From: Actinomycetes bacterium
GTDB taxonomy: Bacteria; Actinomycetota; Actinomycetes; Jiangellales; Jiangellaceae
Length of the DNA stretch: 43,370 nt
NCBI GenBank assembly: GCA_021793295.1
Contig: JAJYTA010000014.1
Coordinates: 1-43,370 of the forward strand
Direction: 5' to 3'
Shown here: piece by piece, positions 18,837-26,338 of the stretch
How the letters are laid out: the number at the start of each line of letters is the position of its first letter
Position numbering within the stretch: the first letter of the stretch is position 1
Made by a program: the position numbers and the translations under genes
Notes under the pieces: generated by a model
Database searches by the model: none
Seen by the model: only the letters and a program-made list of their open reading frames with translations
Told to the model about the DNA's origin: nothing

Positions 18837-19976
18837 TCAGGCGTCCGGTGGCAGGTCCGAGACCCGGCTCAGCCAGGTGAAGCCGGTGTTCTTGCCTTGG
18901 CACGTCTGCAAGATCACGTCGCAGGCATCGCCGCAGGTCCAGTCCGATGCCGGCCCCAGCGCCGAGCCTCGGGCCGGCGCGATGACCCGGTCGACCACTT
19001 CGTAGACGCCGGGCAGTTCGCCGGTCAGTTCCACGAACGAACCGACCGGGATCGAGTTCCACCATGCGTTGCCGAGGTAATCGTGCGCGGCGACGAAGGT
19101 GCCCGCCGACACCGGCGTGTAATGGCAACCGACCCCGTTGCCCAACACGTCGAGGTCGCCGGAGTCGTCGCACACCTCCACCGGGATGGTGCGGATGTCG
19201 TCACCGAGCGCCACGGCCACATCGCTGGTGGCGGCGGCGAAGCGGCTGCCACCGGCATAGGTGAACCGGAATCTCGCGGTCTGGTCGGCCTCGACTTCGA
19301 GCACCACCGTGCCGTCGTCACTGGTCACACCCTTGGCCACGGGGACCCACTCGCCCTCCTCGGCCCGTTCCAGGTGCAGGTCGCCGGTGATGGGGGCGCC
19401 ACCGTCGGTGGTCCAGGCGGCAGTAACGCTGATGACGCCGTCATCGGCGTTCTCAGCGGTGGCGGTGATACGCGACGCGAGCGCCTCTTCGGCCCGAACG
19501 ACCATCTCGGTCGACGCCGCCGCCTCGACCGGTTCGCTTCCGCCGTAGGCGAGCCGATAGATCCCGGATTCCTCCACCGGTAGGTCGACCTGTCCAGCGC
19601 CGTCCTCGACGGGCACCGTGGTCACCGTCGCCCAGCGAGTCCCCTCGATGCGCTGCAGATCGACCTCGCCGCTGATCGATTGCCCGGACGCAGTCGTCCA
19701 GCTGGCTCCGAACGTCACGGTCTGGCCCACCGAGACGTTGGCCGGCGCCGTCAGCACCAAGTCCCGCGCCTTCGACGAATTCGACGGGTCCGCCGCCACG
19801 GCCCCCGCAGGCGCCTCGTCAGCCGGCGCCGGCGGTGCCACCACTTGGGCCTCGGTCGCAGTGTCGGTGGGTGAGGTGCCCGAGCCGTCGCCGTCGCCCG
19901 TGACACCGGCCACGGCGAACACGACGGCGACAGCGACGGCGACGATTCCTGCGCCGGCCGTGACGCGGTATTTCAT
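18837..19976 (-). CDS. Secreted/anchored protein with two Ig-like repeats and a sortase-like C-terminal domain
   Basis: 379 residues from ATG 19976 (MKYRVTAGAG); an upstream extension to 20030 would precede the signal. Residues 4-25 form a hydrophobic signal anchor. A Pro/Ala/Thr linker leads to two related beta-rich repeats, about 72-158 and 165-256 (each with a WTT...I(S/T)G(E/D)(V/L)xLxR signature). The last ~115 residues resemble a class E/F-type sortase: H298 in VAAHDY, C359 in VILQTC and R371 form the His-Cys-Arg set, with the GSFVELTG strand between. Further cysteines 269, 284, 348 and 352 could form disulfides. The function as a transpeptidase is inferred; no LPxTG-type substrate is nearby. 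Confidence 0.7.
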   Translation of the reverse strand: MKYRVTAGAGIVAVAVAVVFAVAGVTGDGDGSGTSPTDTATEAQVVAPPAPADEAPAGAVAADPSNSSKARDLVLTAPANVSVGQTVTFGASWTTASGQSISGEVDLQRIEGTRWATVTTVPVEDGAGQVDLPVEESGIYRLAYGGSEPVEAAASTEMVVRAEEALASRITATAENADDGVISVTAAWTTDGGAPITGDLHLERAEEGEWVPVAKGVTSDDGTVVLEVEADQTARFRFTYAGGSRFAAATSDVAVALGDDIRTIPVEVCDDSGDLDVLGNGVGCHYTPVSAGTFVAAHDYLGNAWWNSIPVGSFVELTGELPGVYEVVDRVIAPARGSALGPASDWTCGDACDVILQTCQGKNTGFTWLSRVSDLPPDA

Positions 19977-20083
19977 GTGCCTATTTTCCACGATCTCCGA
20001 CGTGTATCTGCCTCGGCCCGGCGCGCTCATGGCCGTTGGACGTCGCCGAAGCCATCACCGTTCCATCGGCTAGCGTGACTCGC

Positions 20084-21016
20084 GTGACGAGCCAACCGTT
20101 CGACCCCTCGCGCTGGCGCCCGGTCGACAGCTTCGAGTTCACCGACATCACCTACCACCGGGCTGTGGACGACGGGACGCGCGCCGGCACCGTACGCATC
20201 GCGTTCAACCGGCCCGAGGTGCGTAACGCCTTCCGCCCCCACACCGTCGACGAGCTCTATCGCGCGCTCGACCATGCCCGGATGAGCAGCGACGTCGGCT
20301 GCGTCCTGCTGACCGGCAACGGGCCTTCGGCCAAGGACGGCGGGTGGGCGTTCTGTTCGGGCGGCGACCAACGCATCCGCGGTCGCTCCGGTTACCAGTA
20401 CACCCAGGTCGATGCCACCGGTGTGGCCGGCGAGACCGCCGACACCGTCGACCCGGCCCGCGCCGGGCGCCTGCACATCCTCGAGGTCCAGCGCCTCATC
20501 CGGTTCATGCCGAAGGTCGTGATCGCCGTCGTCCCCGGCTGGGCCGCCGGCGGAGGCCACAGTCTGCATGTCGTGTGCGACCTGACGCTGGCCAGCGCCG
20601 AGCACGCTCGCTTCAAGCAGACCGACGCCGACGTGGGCTCGTTCGACGGCGGGTACGGCTCGGCCTATCTGGCGCGGCAGATCGGCCAGAAGTTCGCCCG
20701 CGAGATCTTCTTCCTCGGCGACGAGTACTCCGCCGCCGACGCGCACCGGATGGGCATGGTCAACGCCGTCGTGCCCCACGCCGAGCTGGAGCATGTCGCG
20801 CTCGACTGGGCGGCGAAGATCAACTCGAAGAGCCCCACGGCCCAACGGATGCTGAAGTTCGCGTTCAACGCCGTGGACGACGGCATGGTCGGCCAGCAGG
20901 TGTTCGCCGGCGAGGCGACACGGTTGGCCTACATGACCGACGAAGCCGTCGAAGGCCGCGACGCATTCCTCGAGAAGCGCGAACCCGACTGGTCCCGCTT
21001 CCCCTGGTACTTCTGA
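20084..21016 (+). CDS. menB: 1,4-dihydroxy-2-naphthoyl-CoA synthase
   Basis: Crotonase-fold enzyme that closes the second ring of the naphthoquinone from o-succinylbenzoyl-CoA. It is 310 residues from GTG 20084 (V/M-TSQPFDPSRW); GTG 20075 and a TTG further upstream are alternatives. Visible signatures: the oxyanion-hole CSGGDQRIRG and GWAAGGGHSLHVVCDL, the catalytic region KQTDADVGSFDGGYGS, and the family-specific C-terminal WSRFPWYF. It precedes menE and menA on the same strand, forming the middle of the menaquinone pathway. Confidence 0.96.
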   Translation: MTSQPFDPSRWRPVDSFEFTDITYHRAVDDGTRAGTVRIAFNRPEVRNAFRPHTVDELYRALDHARMSSDVGCVLLTGNGPSAKDGGWAFCSGGDQRIRGRSGYQYTQVDATGVAGETADTVDPARAGRLHILEVQRLIRFMPKVVIAVVPGWAAGGGHSLHVVCDLTLASAEHARFKQTDADVGSFDGGYGSAYLARQIGQKFAREIFFLGDEYSAADAHRMGMVNAVVPHAELEHVALDWAAKINSKSPTAQRMLKFAFNAVDDGMVGQQVFAGEATRLAYMTDEAVEGRDAFLEKREPDWSRFPWYF

Positions 21017-21029
21017 GGCGCGCACTCCG

Positions 21030-21093
21030 CCACTTCTGGAGAGTTCTCCACCCTTCCCGGCGCGCTTTAGGGTGGAAATGTCTCCAGAAGTGG
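21030..21093. repeat. Nested inverted repeat between menB and menE
   Basis: Perfect 13-bp arms CCACTTCTGGAGA (21030-21042) and TCTCCAGAAGTGG (21081-21093) enclose a second pair, CCACCC (21048-21053) and GGGTGG (21070-21075). The RNA would fold into a two-tier hairpin 13 nt after the menB stop. It could end or attenuate transcription before menE, or be a palindromic intergenic repeat. No T-tract follows. Confidence 0.75.
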
Positions 21094-21140
21094 GTGGGGT
21101 GAAAAGCGCGACCGGGCACGTCCGTATGCTGATCGTCGCC

Positions 21141-22355
21141 ATGCAGATGTCCACTGATCCGGCTGAGTCCCCGGCTCGGCGAGCGCTCGACCCGGTCGAG
21201 GTTCCGCTGCATCCCGGCGTGGTCACCCGGATGCGAACCGCCATCGAAGCCGCCTTGGACGACGGCCCGGCGCTGCTGCCGCTACCCACCCACAGCAGCG
21301 TTCGCGCTGCCCTGCTCGATGAGTTCAGGCCGGCTGAACCCCTGGAGAGCGACGCCGCGTTCGTGGTGCCCACCTCGGGCTCGACCGGCCGGCCGAAGGG
21401 CGTCCTGCTCAGCGCATCCGCGGTACGAGCAGCCGCCAACGCCACCCATGAGCGTCTCGGCGGGCCCGGCCGGTGGCTCCTGACGGTCCCGGCCACGCAC
21501 ATCGCCGGGCTCATGGTCCTGGTCCGCTCGGTCGTGGCACGAACCGAGCCCGTCGCCGTCGACCTGACTCACGGGTTCGACCCGGATCTCTTCGCAGCGG
21601 CCAGCGTGCGCCTGTTCGCTTCCGGCACCCGTCATTACACCGCCGTCGTACCTCGCCAGCTCGCCACGCTCCTGGACCACGGCGGCGCAGCCGTGGACGC
21701 CTTGACCGGTTACGACGCCGTCCTCGTCGGGGGCGGTGCCGCCGGCGACGAGCTCCTAGCGCGCGCTCGCGCTGCAGGGGCGGCGGTGGTGAGCACGTAC
21801 GGCATGACCGAGACCTGCGGCGGCTGCGTCTATGACGGGGTCGCCCTGCCGGGCACGCAGATCGAGATCAGCGACGGTCGGGTCCGGCTGGCCGGCCCGA
21901 TGCTCGCCACCGGCTACCGCCTGCGCCCGGACTTGTCCGACGCATTCGCCGACGGCTGGTTCACCACCGCCGATCTGGGCCACATCGACGAGATAGGGCG
22001 GCTGGTCGTCACCGGCCGGGTCGACGACGTCGCGGTGTCCGGCGGCGTGAACGTGCCGCTGGCCGGGGTGGACGCCGTCGTCGTCGCGCACCCGGACGTC
22101 CGCGAAGCACTCAGCATCGCCGTGCCCGACGACGAGTGGGGCCACCGTGTGGTCACCGCCGTCGTCGCGGCCGACCCGACCCACCCGCCGGCCCTGGATT
22201 CCGTCCGTGACCACGTGCGTGGACAGGCCCCCGCCGCCTATGCCCCCAAGGAGCTCGTCGTGGTCGATGCGCTGCCCGCATTGCCCGGAGGCAAACCCGA
22301 CCGCCGCGGGCTGGCCGCGCAGCTCGGATACGGCCCCGTGGTGACGACACGCTGA
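21141..22355 (+). CDS. menE: o-Succinylbenzoate-CoA ligase
   Basis: Adenylate-forming ligase activating o-succinylbenzoate for MenB. I place the start at ATG 21141 (MQMSTDPAES), 404 residues; ATG 21126, 21147 or 21072 are alternatives, and the last would start inside the inverted repeat. Motifs: the phosphate loop VPTSGSTGRPKGV, STYGMTETCGG, DGWFTTADLGHID, and the C-terminal PGGKPDRRGL with the catalytic lysine. It is shorter than typical ~450-500 aa homologues at the N-terminus, usual for actinobacterial MenE. Its stop shares one base with the menA start. Confidence 0.92.
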   Translation: MQMSTDPAESPARRALDPVEVPLHPGVVTRMRTAIEAALDDGPALLPLPTHSSVRAALLDEFRPAEPLESDAAFVVPTSGSTGRPKGVLLSASAVRAAANATHERLGGPGRWLLTVPATHIAGLMVLVRSVVARTEPVAVDLTHGFDPDLFAAASVRLFASGTRHYTAVVPRQLATLLDHGGAAVDALTGYDAVLVGGGAAGDELLARARAAGAAVVSTYGMTETCGGCVYDGVALPGTQIEISDGRVRLAGPMLATGYRLRPDLSDAFADGWFTTADLGHIDEIGRLVVTGRVDDVAVSGGVNVPLAGVDAVVVAHPDVREALSIAVPDDEWGHRVVTAVVAADPTHPPALDSVRDHVRGQAPAAYAPKELVVVDALPALPGGKPDRRGLAAQLGYGPVVTTR

Positions 22356-23230
22356 TGGCCACGCCAACCCAATGGGTCGAAGGCGCCCGCCCGCGGACGC
22401 TGCCAGCTGCCGTGTCTCCCGTGCTGGTCGGTACCGGCGCCGCGGCCGCCGTCGACGCCACCCACCTGGGCCGTGCGATCCTGGCGCTGGTCGTGGCTCT
22501 GGCGCTGCAGATCGGCGTGAACTACGCCAACGACTACTCCGACGGCATTCGCGGCACCGACGACGAGCGTGTGGGGCCGTTCCGGCTCGTCGGCTCGGGC
22601 GCGGCGTCCGCGGGAGCCGTACGCTCGGCGGCTTTCGTCAGCTTCGCGGTCGCCGCAGTGGCCGGCGCGGGTCTCGTCGCGTGGTCCGGTCATTGGTGGC
22701 TGTTCGCCGTCGGCGCTGCGGCGATCGCCGCAGCCTGGTATTACACCGGCGGACGCCACCCCTACGGCTATCGCGGGCTCGGCGAGGTGTCGGTCTTCGT
22801 GTTCTTCGGGCTCGTGGCCGTGGTCGGCACCACGTACGTCCAGGCCGGCCACGTCACGGTGACCTCGGTCGTGGCCGCCGTGGCCATCGGCTGCCTGGCC
22901 TGCGCCCTGATGCTCGTGAACAACCTGCGCGACGTGCACACCGACGCGACCGGCGGCAAACGGACGCTGGCGGTGTTCCTCGGCGAGCGACGCAGCCGGT
23001 TGCTCTACATGCTGTTGCTGGCCGTACCGTTCGCGCTGGCCGCGGCGTTCGTCACCACCGAGCAGCCCTGGGGCGCCCTGGCGTTGCTGTGCGCGCCGCT
23101 GGCCCTGGCCACCGCGCGGCCGGTGGCTCGTGGAGCCACCGGCGCGGCCCTCATTCCGGTGCTGCGCCTGACCGGGCTCACCGAGCTGGCCTTTGCCGTG
23201 CTGATGGCCGTGGGTCTGGCGATCAGTTGA
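22355..23230 (+). CDS. menA: 1,4-dihydroxy-2-naphthoate polyprenyltransferase
   Basis: UbiA-family membrane prenyltransferase that attaches the isoprenoid tail to form demethylmenaquinone, the MenG substrate. It is 291 residues with about nine helices. The first Asp-rich motif NDYSDGIRGTDDER (with K/R-rich context RVGPFRLVGSG) and the second NNLRDVHTDATGGKRTLAV bind prenyl diphosphate and Mg. The ATG shares a base with the menE stop (TGATG), so they are coupled. It ends two bases before the convergent small basic gene. Confidence 0.96.
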   Translation: MATPTQWVEGARPRTLPAAVSPVLVGTGAAAAVDATHLGRAILALVVALALQIGVNYANDYSDGIRGTDDERVGPFRLVGSGAASAGAVRSAAFVSFAVAAVAGAGLVAWSGHWWLFAVGAAAIAAAWYYTGGRHPYGYRGLGEVSVFVFFGLVAVVGTTYVQAGHVTVTSVVAAVAIGCLACALMLVNNLRDVHTDATGGKRTLAVFLGERRSRLLYMLLLAVPFALAAAFVTTEQPWGALALLCAPLALATARPVARGATGAALIPVLRLTGLTELAFAVLMAVGLAIS

Positions 23231-23231
23231 G

Positions 23232-23396
23232 TCACGAGAACCGGCGGGCCCGGCGAACGCCGACGATGATCTCCCCGTCCCGGGGGCGACGGGCGCGACG
23301 GCCAGCACGCAGTTCCTGCAGCAACGTCATCGGCTCACCACGGTGCTTGCCACGGCGGGGTTTGGTCGAACCGGCCTGGCCCTTGTACTCGGACAT
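23232..23396 (-). CDS. Small basic conserved hypothetical protein, 54 aa
   Basis: ATG 23396 is preceded by a near-perfect Shine-Dalgarno (CAGGAGGTACGT before the ATG), so this 54-residue frame is likely translated; the longer frame to 23450 lacks one. The protein is strongly basic (MSEYKGQAGSTKPRRGKHRG... then Arg-rich GRRARRPRD and VRRARRFS), without cysteines, signal or membrane segment. It could bind nucleic acid or ribosomes, but I do not recognise a family. It is convergent with menA with one base between stops. Confidence 0.65.
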   Translation of the reverse strand: MSEYKGQAGSTKPRRGKHRGEPMTLLQELRAGRRARRPRDGEIIVGVRRARRFS

Positions 23397-23450
23397 ACGT
23401 ACCTCCTGGGGGTCGTGGCGGCAGGAACTCCATGCCGTCCTGACCGCCAA

Positions 23451-23509
23451 GACAGGTCGGGCACGGAACTATGACGCGCCACCGGAAGAATTTTTTCGCC
23501 GCAGATTGA
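23451..23509. other. Short AT-richer intergenic stretch
   Basis: Contains GAAGAATTTTTTC, the only T-run nearby, between the 88-aa gene stop and the upstream region of the small basic gene, both on the minus strand. No real stem precedes the T-run on either strand, so I do not call a terminator. Confidence 0.3.
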
Positions 23510-23776
23510 TCAGCTCTGCTCGCGCAGCCTCGGCACGTCTGGAGCGTCACCGAGTTCGTCGAGGTCACGCCCGGGCGCATCGGCGCTCGTGCCGAGGCCG
23601 CCACGTGGCGGCTGGTCGTGGACCAGACCATCCTGCGCCGCGGCTTCGTCAGCTGCGTCGGCGCTGGTCTTCTCGCGGTCGATCTCGCGCGGATCCTCGC
23701 CCGGAGTCGGGCCCTGCTTGGTTCGTCTGTCCTCGGCCATGTCGGCCGCGTCGGCCATGTCCGCCGGGTCCGCCAT
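23510..23776 (-). CDS. Hypothetical acidic hydrophilic protein, 88 aa
   Basis: 88 residues from ATG 23776. The start has an imperfect repeat (ADPADMADAADMAE) and the rest is acidic, Pro/Gly/Asp-rich and probably disordered, with no cysteine and no membrane segment. Third codon positions are mostly G/C, as in real genes here, and no better frame covers the stretch. The Shine-Dalgarno (GGCGGA) is weak. It lies between DUF4229 and the 54-aa gene on the same strand. I do not recognise a family. Confidence 0.5.
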   Translation of the reverse strand: MADPADMADAADMAEDRRTKQGPTPGEDPREIDREKTSADAADEAAAQDGLVHDQPPRGGLGTSADAPGRDLDELGDAPDVPRLREQS

Positions 23777-23849
23777 ACCAATCCGCCACTTCTGTCGACG
23801 ACTCAGGTCGCGGAACTCGTACCCACGTGGCGGTGTCGTATGCCCTGGC

Positions 23850-24134
23850 CTATCGATCGTCCTGGTCAGCCGGTTCGGTCTCGGACGTCTGCTCCCGGCG
23901 GGCGTCGTCCCAGGCGTCTTCGGCCTGGGTGCGTTCCTTGATGGTCGACAGCCTGTGGTCGAGTGAAGCCGACACCGCGTCGCGGCTGCGGCTGAGCACG
24001 AACAGGCTCACGATGCCCGAGATCAGTAGGGCCGACAGCAGCAGGACGAATCCGCGCAGCCCGACCAGCCACAGCAGAGCCAAGACGACGCCGAGGACGA
24101 GCGCGCGAAGCGCGGTGTATCGCAGGAGTGCCAT
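23850..24134 (-). CDS. DUF4229 domain membrane protein
   Basis: 94 residues from ATG 24134. Two adjacent membrane helices occupy residues ~8-46, followed by LSRSRDAVSASLDHRL, the charged motif of DUF4229, and an acidic tail. Actinobacterial DUF4229 proteins are frequently encoded near menaquinone genes such as menA, as here (about 600 bp away). The function is unknown; a small membrane accessory role is a guess from topology. Confidence 0.85.
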   Translation of the reverse strand: MALLRYTALRALVLGVVLALLWLVGLRGFVLLLSALLISGIVSLFVLSRSRDAVSASLDHRLSTIKERTQAEDAWDDARREQTSETEPADQDDR

Positions 24135-24172
24135 GTCACCGCCAAGCTTACGCCGTCACCGGCCCGGTCACG

Positions 24173-24208
24173 CATGACCCACCTGTCCGGCGCGGTGCCT
24201 GGGTCATG
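24173..24208. promoter_or_regulatory. Inverted repeat in the DUF4229/LLM divergent gap
   Basis: CATGACCCA (24173-24181) and TGGGTCATG (24200-24208) are perfect 9-bp arms with 18 bp between them, inside the 106-bp gap between divergent genes. The arms could be two half sites for a regulator or a stem in the LLM leader. No regulator gene is adjacent. Confidence 0.45.
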
Positions 24209-24240
24209 ATCTCGGGGACGGCCTCGTTACGGTGAGGGTC

Positions 24241-25245
24241 ATGACATCCTCCGGAATGCGTTTTGGACTCTTCATCCCCCAGGGCTGGCGGCTCGACCTC
24301 GTCGGTATCGCCCCCGAAGACCAGTGGGATGCCATGCTCCGCGTCGCCAAGCACGCCGACCAGACCACGGGCTTCGAGTCCATCTGGGTGTTCGACCACT
24401 TCCACACCGTGCCGGTGCCGACAGACGAAGCCACCCACGAAGCATGGACGTTGATGGCCGCCTTCGCCGCGGCGACGGAGAACATCCGGCTCGGTCAGAT
24501 GTGCACCTGCATGGGCTACCGCAACCCGGCGTACTTGGCGAAAGTGGCTGCGACCACCGACATCATCTCCGGCGGCCGGGTCGAGATGGGCATCGGCGGC
24601 GGCTGGTACGAACACGAGTGGCGCGCCTACGGCTACGGGTTCCCGCGCGCCGGTGAACGCCTCGGGATGCTCGACGAGGGCGTGCAGATCATGCGGCAAC
24701 TGTGGAGCACGGGTAACGCGACGCTCGACGGCAAGTACTACCAGGTCGACGGCGCCATCTGCCGGCCGTTGCCGCTCCAGGACGGCGGTATCCCGTTGTG
24801 GATCGCCGGTGGCGGCGAGAAGGTCACGCTGCGCATCGCCGCCAAGTACGCCAGGTTCACCAACTTCGCCGGGACGCTCGACGGCTTCCGGCACAAGTCG
24901 TCCATCCTCGAGCAGCATTGCCGCGAGGTCGGCACCGACTTCGATTCGATCACCCGCTCGGCTGACTACAACGTGGTGATCGGCGAGACCGAGGGCGAGG
25001 TCGAAGATCAGCTGCGCCAGATCGAAGACTCCTACCTGCGGGTGCAGAGCCAGGAGGCGGCCGAGCGCAGCATGCGCGCCTACCGGAACAGCCCCACCGT
25101 CGGCACGCCGGAACAGATCACCGAGCAGCTGAAGGCGCTGTACGAGGCCGGCATGACCTATGCCATCTGCTACTTCCCCGAGGCCGCGTACACCCTCGAC
25201 CGCGTCGAGATGTTCCAAAAGCAGGTCATCCCCGCGCTGAGCTGA
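24241..25245 (+). CDS. LLM class F420-dependent oxidoreductase
   Basis: Luciferase-like monooxygenase-fold TIM-barrel flavin/F420 oxidoreductase, 334 residues from ATG 24241. Family features: MRFGLFIPQG at the first strand, SIWVFDHFHTVP, RLGQMCTCMGYRNPAYLAKVAATTDIISGGR (kept partly: MGYRNPAYLAKVAATTD) and GIGGGWYEHEWRAYGY. Such TIGR03560-like proteins are abundant in F420-producing actinomycetes; the substrate cannot be predicted. The last 20 bp overlap, tail to tail, the Lrp regulator gene. Confidence 0.88.
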   Translation: MTSSGMRFGLFIPQGWRLDLVGIAPEDQWDAMLRVAKHADQTTGFESIWVFDHFHTVPVPTDEATHEAWTLMAAFAAATENIRLGQMCTCMGYRNPAYLAKVAATTDIISGGRVEMGIGGGWYEHEWRAYGYGFPRAGERLGMLDEGVQIMRQLWSTGNATLDGKYYQVDGAICRPLPLQDGGIPLWIAGGGEKVTLRIAAKYARFTNFAGTLDGFRHKSSILEQHCREVGTDFDSITRSADYNVVIGETEGEVEDQLRQIEDSYLRVQSQEAAERSMRAYRNSPTVGTPEQITEQLKALYEAGMTYAICYFPEAAYTLDRVEMFQKQVIPALS

Positions 25246-25723
25246 GCCGCTCGGTGGTCGGAGCGTCAACTCCGGTCAGCACGCGTGAGGTCAGCAAAGA
25301 GGAGTACACGACCGACGTCGTCACGCCGCCCAAGGTGGCCAGCCGCCCGGTGAGCTCCTCGAGATGCCGCATCGACCGGGCCGCGACTTTGAGGACGAAG
25401 CAGTCGTCCCCGGTGACGTGGTGGCATTCGAGGAGCTCCCGGGTGTTCTTCAGTTCCGCACGCAACGGCCGGTAGTTGCCCGTGGGGTAGCGCAGTCGAA
25501 CGAGGGCGAGAATCGGGTAGCCGACGCGTTCAAGGTCGAGTTCGGCGCGGAATCCGACGATCACACCACCGTCGACCAAGCGACGCAGCCGGTCGGCCGT
25601 GGCCGTCGAACCGAGGCCCACCCGGCGAGCCAATTCCGCGACCGGTAGCCGCGCGTCGTGTTGAAGGTGCTCGAGAATGCGCCAGTCGAGCGCATCGAGT
25701 GATATCGGCGATTGCCCGGTCAT
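25226..25723 (-). CDS. Lrp/AsnC family transcriptional regulator
   Basis: 165 residues: an N-terminal AsnC-type helix-turn-helix (LDWRILEHLQHDARLPVAEL, residues ~10-60) and a C-terminal RAM/ligand-binding domain (YPILALVRLRYPTGN ... HHVTGDDCFVLKVAARSM). It is divergent from a rhodanese gene, a pairing that suggests local control of sulfur or amino-acid metabolism. The 9-bp inverted repeat at 25734-25742/25811-25819 near both starts could be its site. Confidence 0.92.
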   Translation of the reverse strand: MTGQSPISLDALDWRILEHLQHDARLPVAELARRVGLGSTATADRLRRLVDGGVIVGFRAELDLERVGYPILALVRLRYPTGNYRPLRAELKNTRELLECHHVTGDDCFVLKVAARSMRHLEELTGRLATLGGVTTSVVYSSLLTSRVLTGVDAPTTERLSSARG

Positions 25724-25733
25724 GCCGCGATGC

Positions 25734-25819
25734 TAGCGGCGATACCACGGTTCGGTGGCTGTCTTCGCCGTGAGTTCGACCTTCAATCGGTGCTCGGTAG
25801 CGCCGTAGCGTCGCCGCTA
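25734..25819. promoter_or_regulatory. Symmetric half-sites flanking the Lrp/rhodanese divergent promoter
   Basis: TAGCGGCGA (25734-25742) and TCGCCGCTA (25811-25819) are perfect 9-bp inverted arms 68 bp apart, one 11 bp from the Lrp start and one touching the rhodanese ATG. Lrp octamers wrap DNA between spaced sites, so the layout fits autoregulation, by inference. Confidence 0.4.
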
Positions 25820-26277
25820 TGCCGAATCTTCGCCAGACCGACCGTTCCGCCGTCACGTCCACGCCTCCAGGACCACCCCAAGCGGCGGTGGCGCACTTCT
25901 CGACGCTGTCGATGTTCGAGACCGACTGCTTCGACGTCAACGACGCCACGAGGCGCGCAGCGGTCGACTTCGTCCTGCTGGACGTCCGGAGTCCCGAGCT
26001 GTTCGCTGCCGGTCACCTGCCCGGTGCAGTGAACCTGCCCCACGGCCGGATCGTCGAACGTAACCTCAGCCGCTATCCCGACGACACCGTGTTCGTCGTC
26101 TACTGCGCCGGACCGCACTGCAACGGCGCGGACAAGGCGGCGCTTCGGCTCGCGCACCTCGGCCGGCCGGTCAAGAAGATGATCGGCGGTGTCACCGGTT
26201 GGCTGGACGAGGGCTTCGAGCTCGAGACCGGCACGGATGATGGCGGTCTCGAGGGTGTGCCCGGCGCAGGGGGATGA
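25819..26277 (+). CDS. Rhodanese-like domain protein
   Basis: 152 residues with one rhodanese domain (about 45-140). LLDVRSPELFAAGHLPGAVNLP is the CH2A-like segment (quoted within LLDVRSPELFAAGHLPGA), and the active-site loop is C96-AGPH-C101-NGA, so the sulfur-carrying Cys is present with a second Cys five residues on. This type usually acts as a sulfurtransferase or persulfide carrier. It has no signal peptide. It is divergent from an Lrp regulator. Confidence 0.9.
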   Translation: MPNLRQTDRSAVTSTPPGPPQAAVAHFSTLSMFETDCFDVNDATRRAAVDFVLLDVRSPELFAAGHLPGAVNLPHGRIVERNLSRYPDDTVFVVYCAGPHCNGADKAALRLAHLGRPVKKMIGGVTGWLDEGFELETGTDDGGLEGVPGAGG

Positions 26278-26338
26278 GACACCACGAGGCGTACTGCGGC
26301 ATCAACACCCTTGCATGGGTGGTGCAGCAGGGAATTGC

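Noticed and set aside
23451-23480. T-run as a rho-independent terminator
   Set aside because: The six T residues have no stable stem in front of them on either strand.
21026-23797. Shared 13-mer TCCGCCACTTCTG near 21026 and 23785 as a dispersed repeat
   Set aside because: A match of this length is expected by chance in 43 kb, and the flanks do not match.
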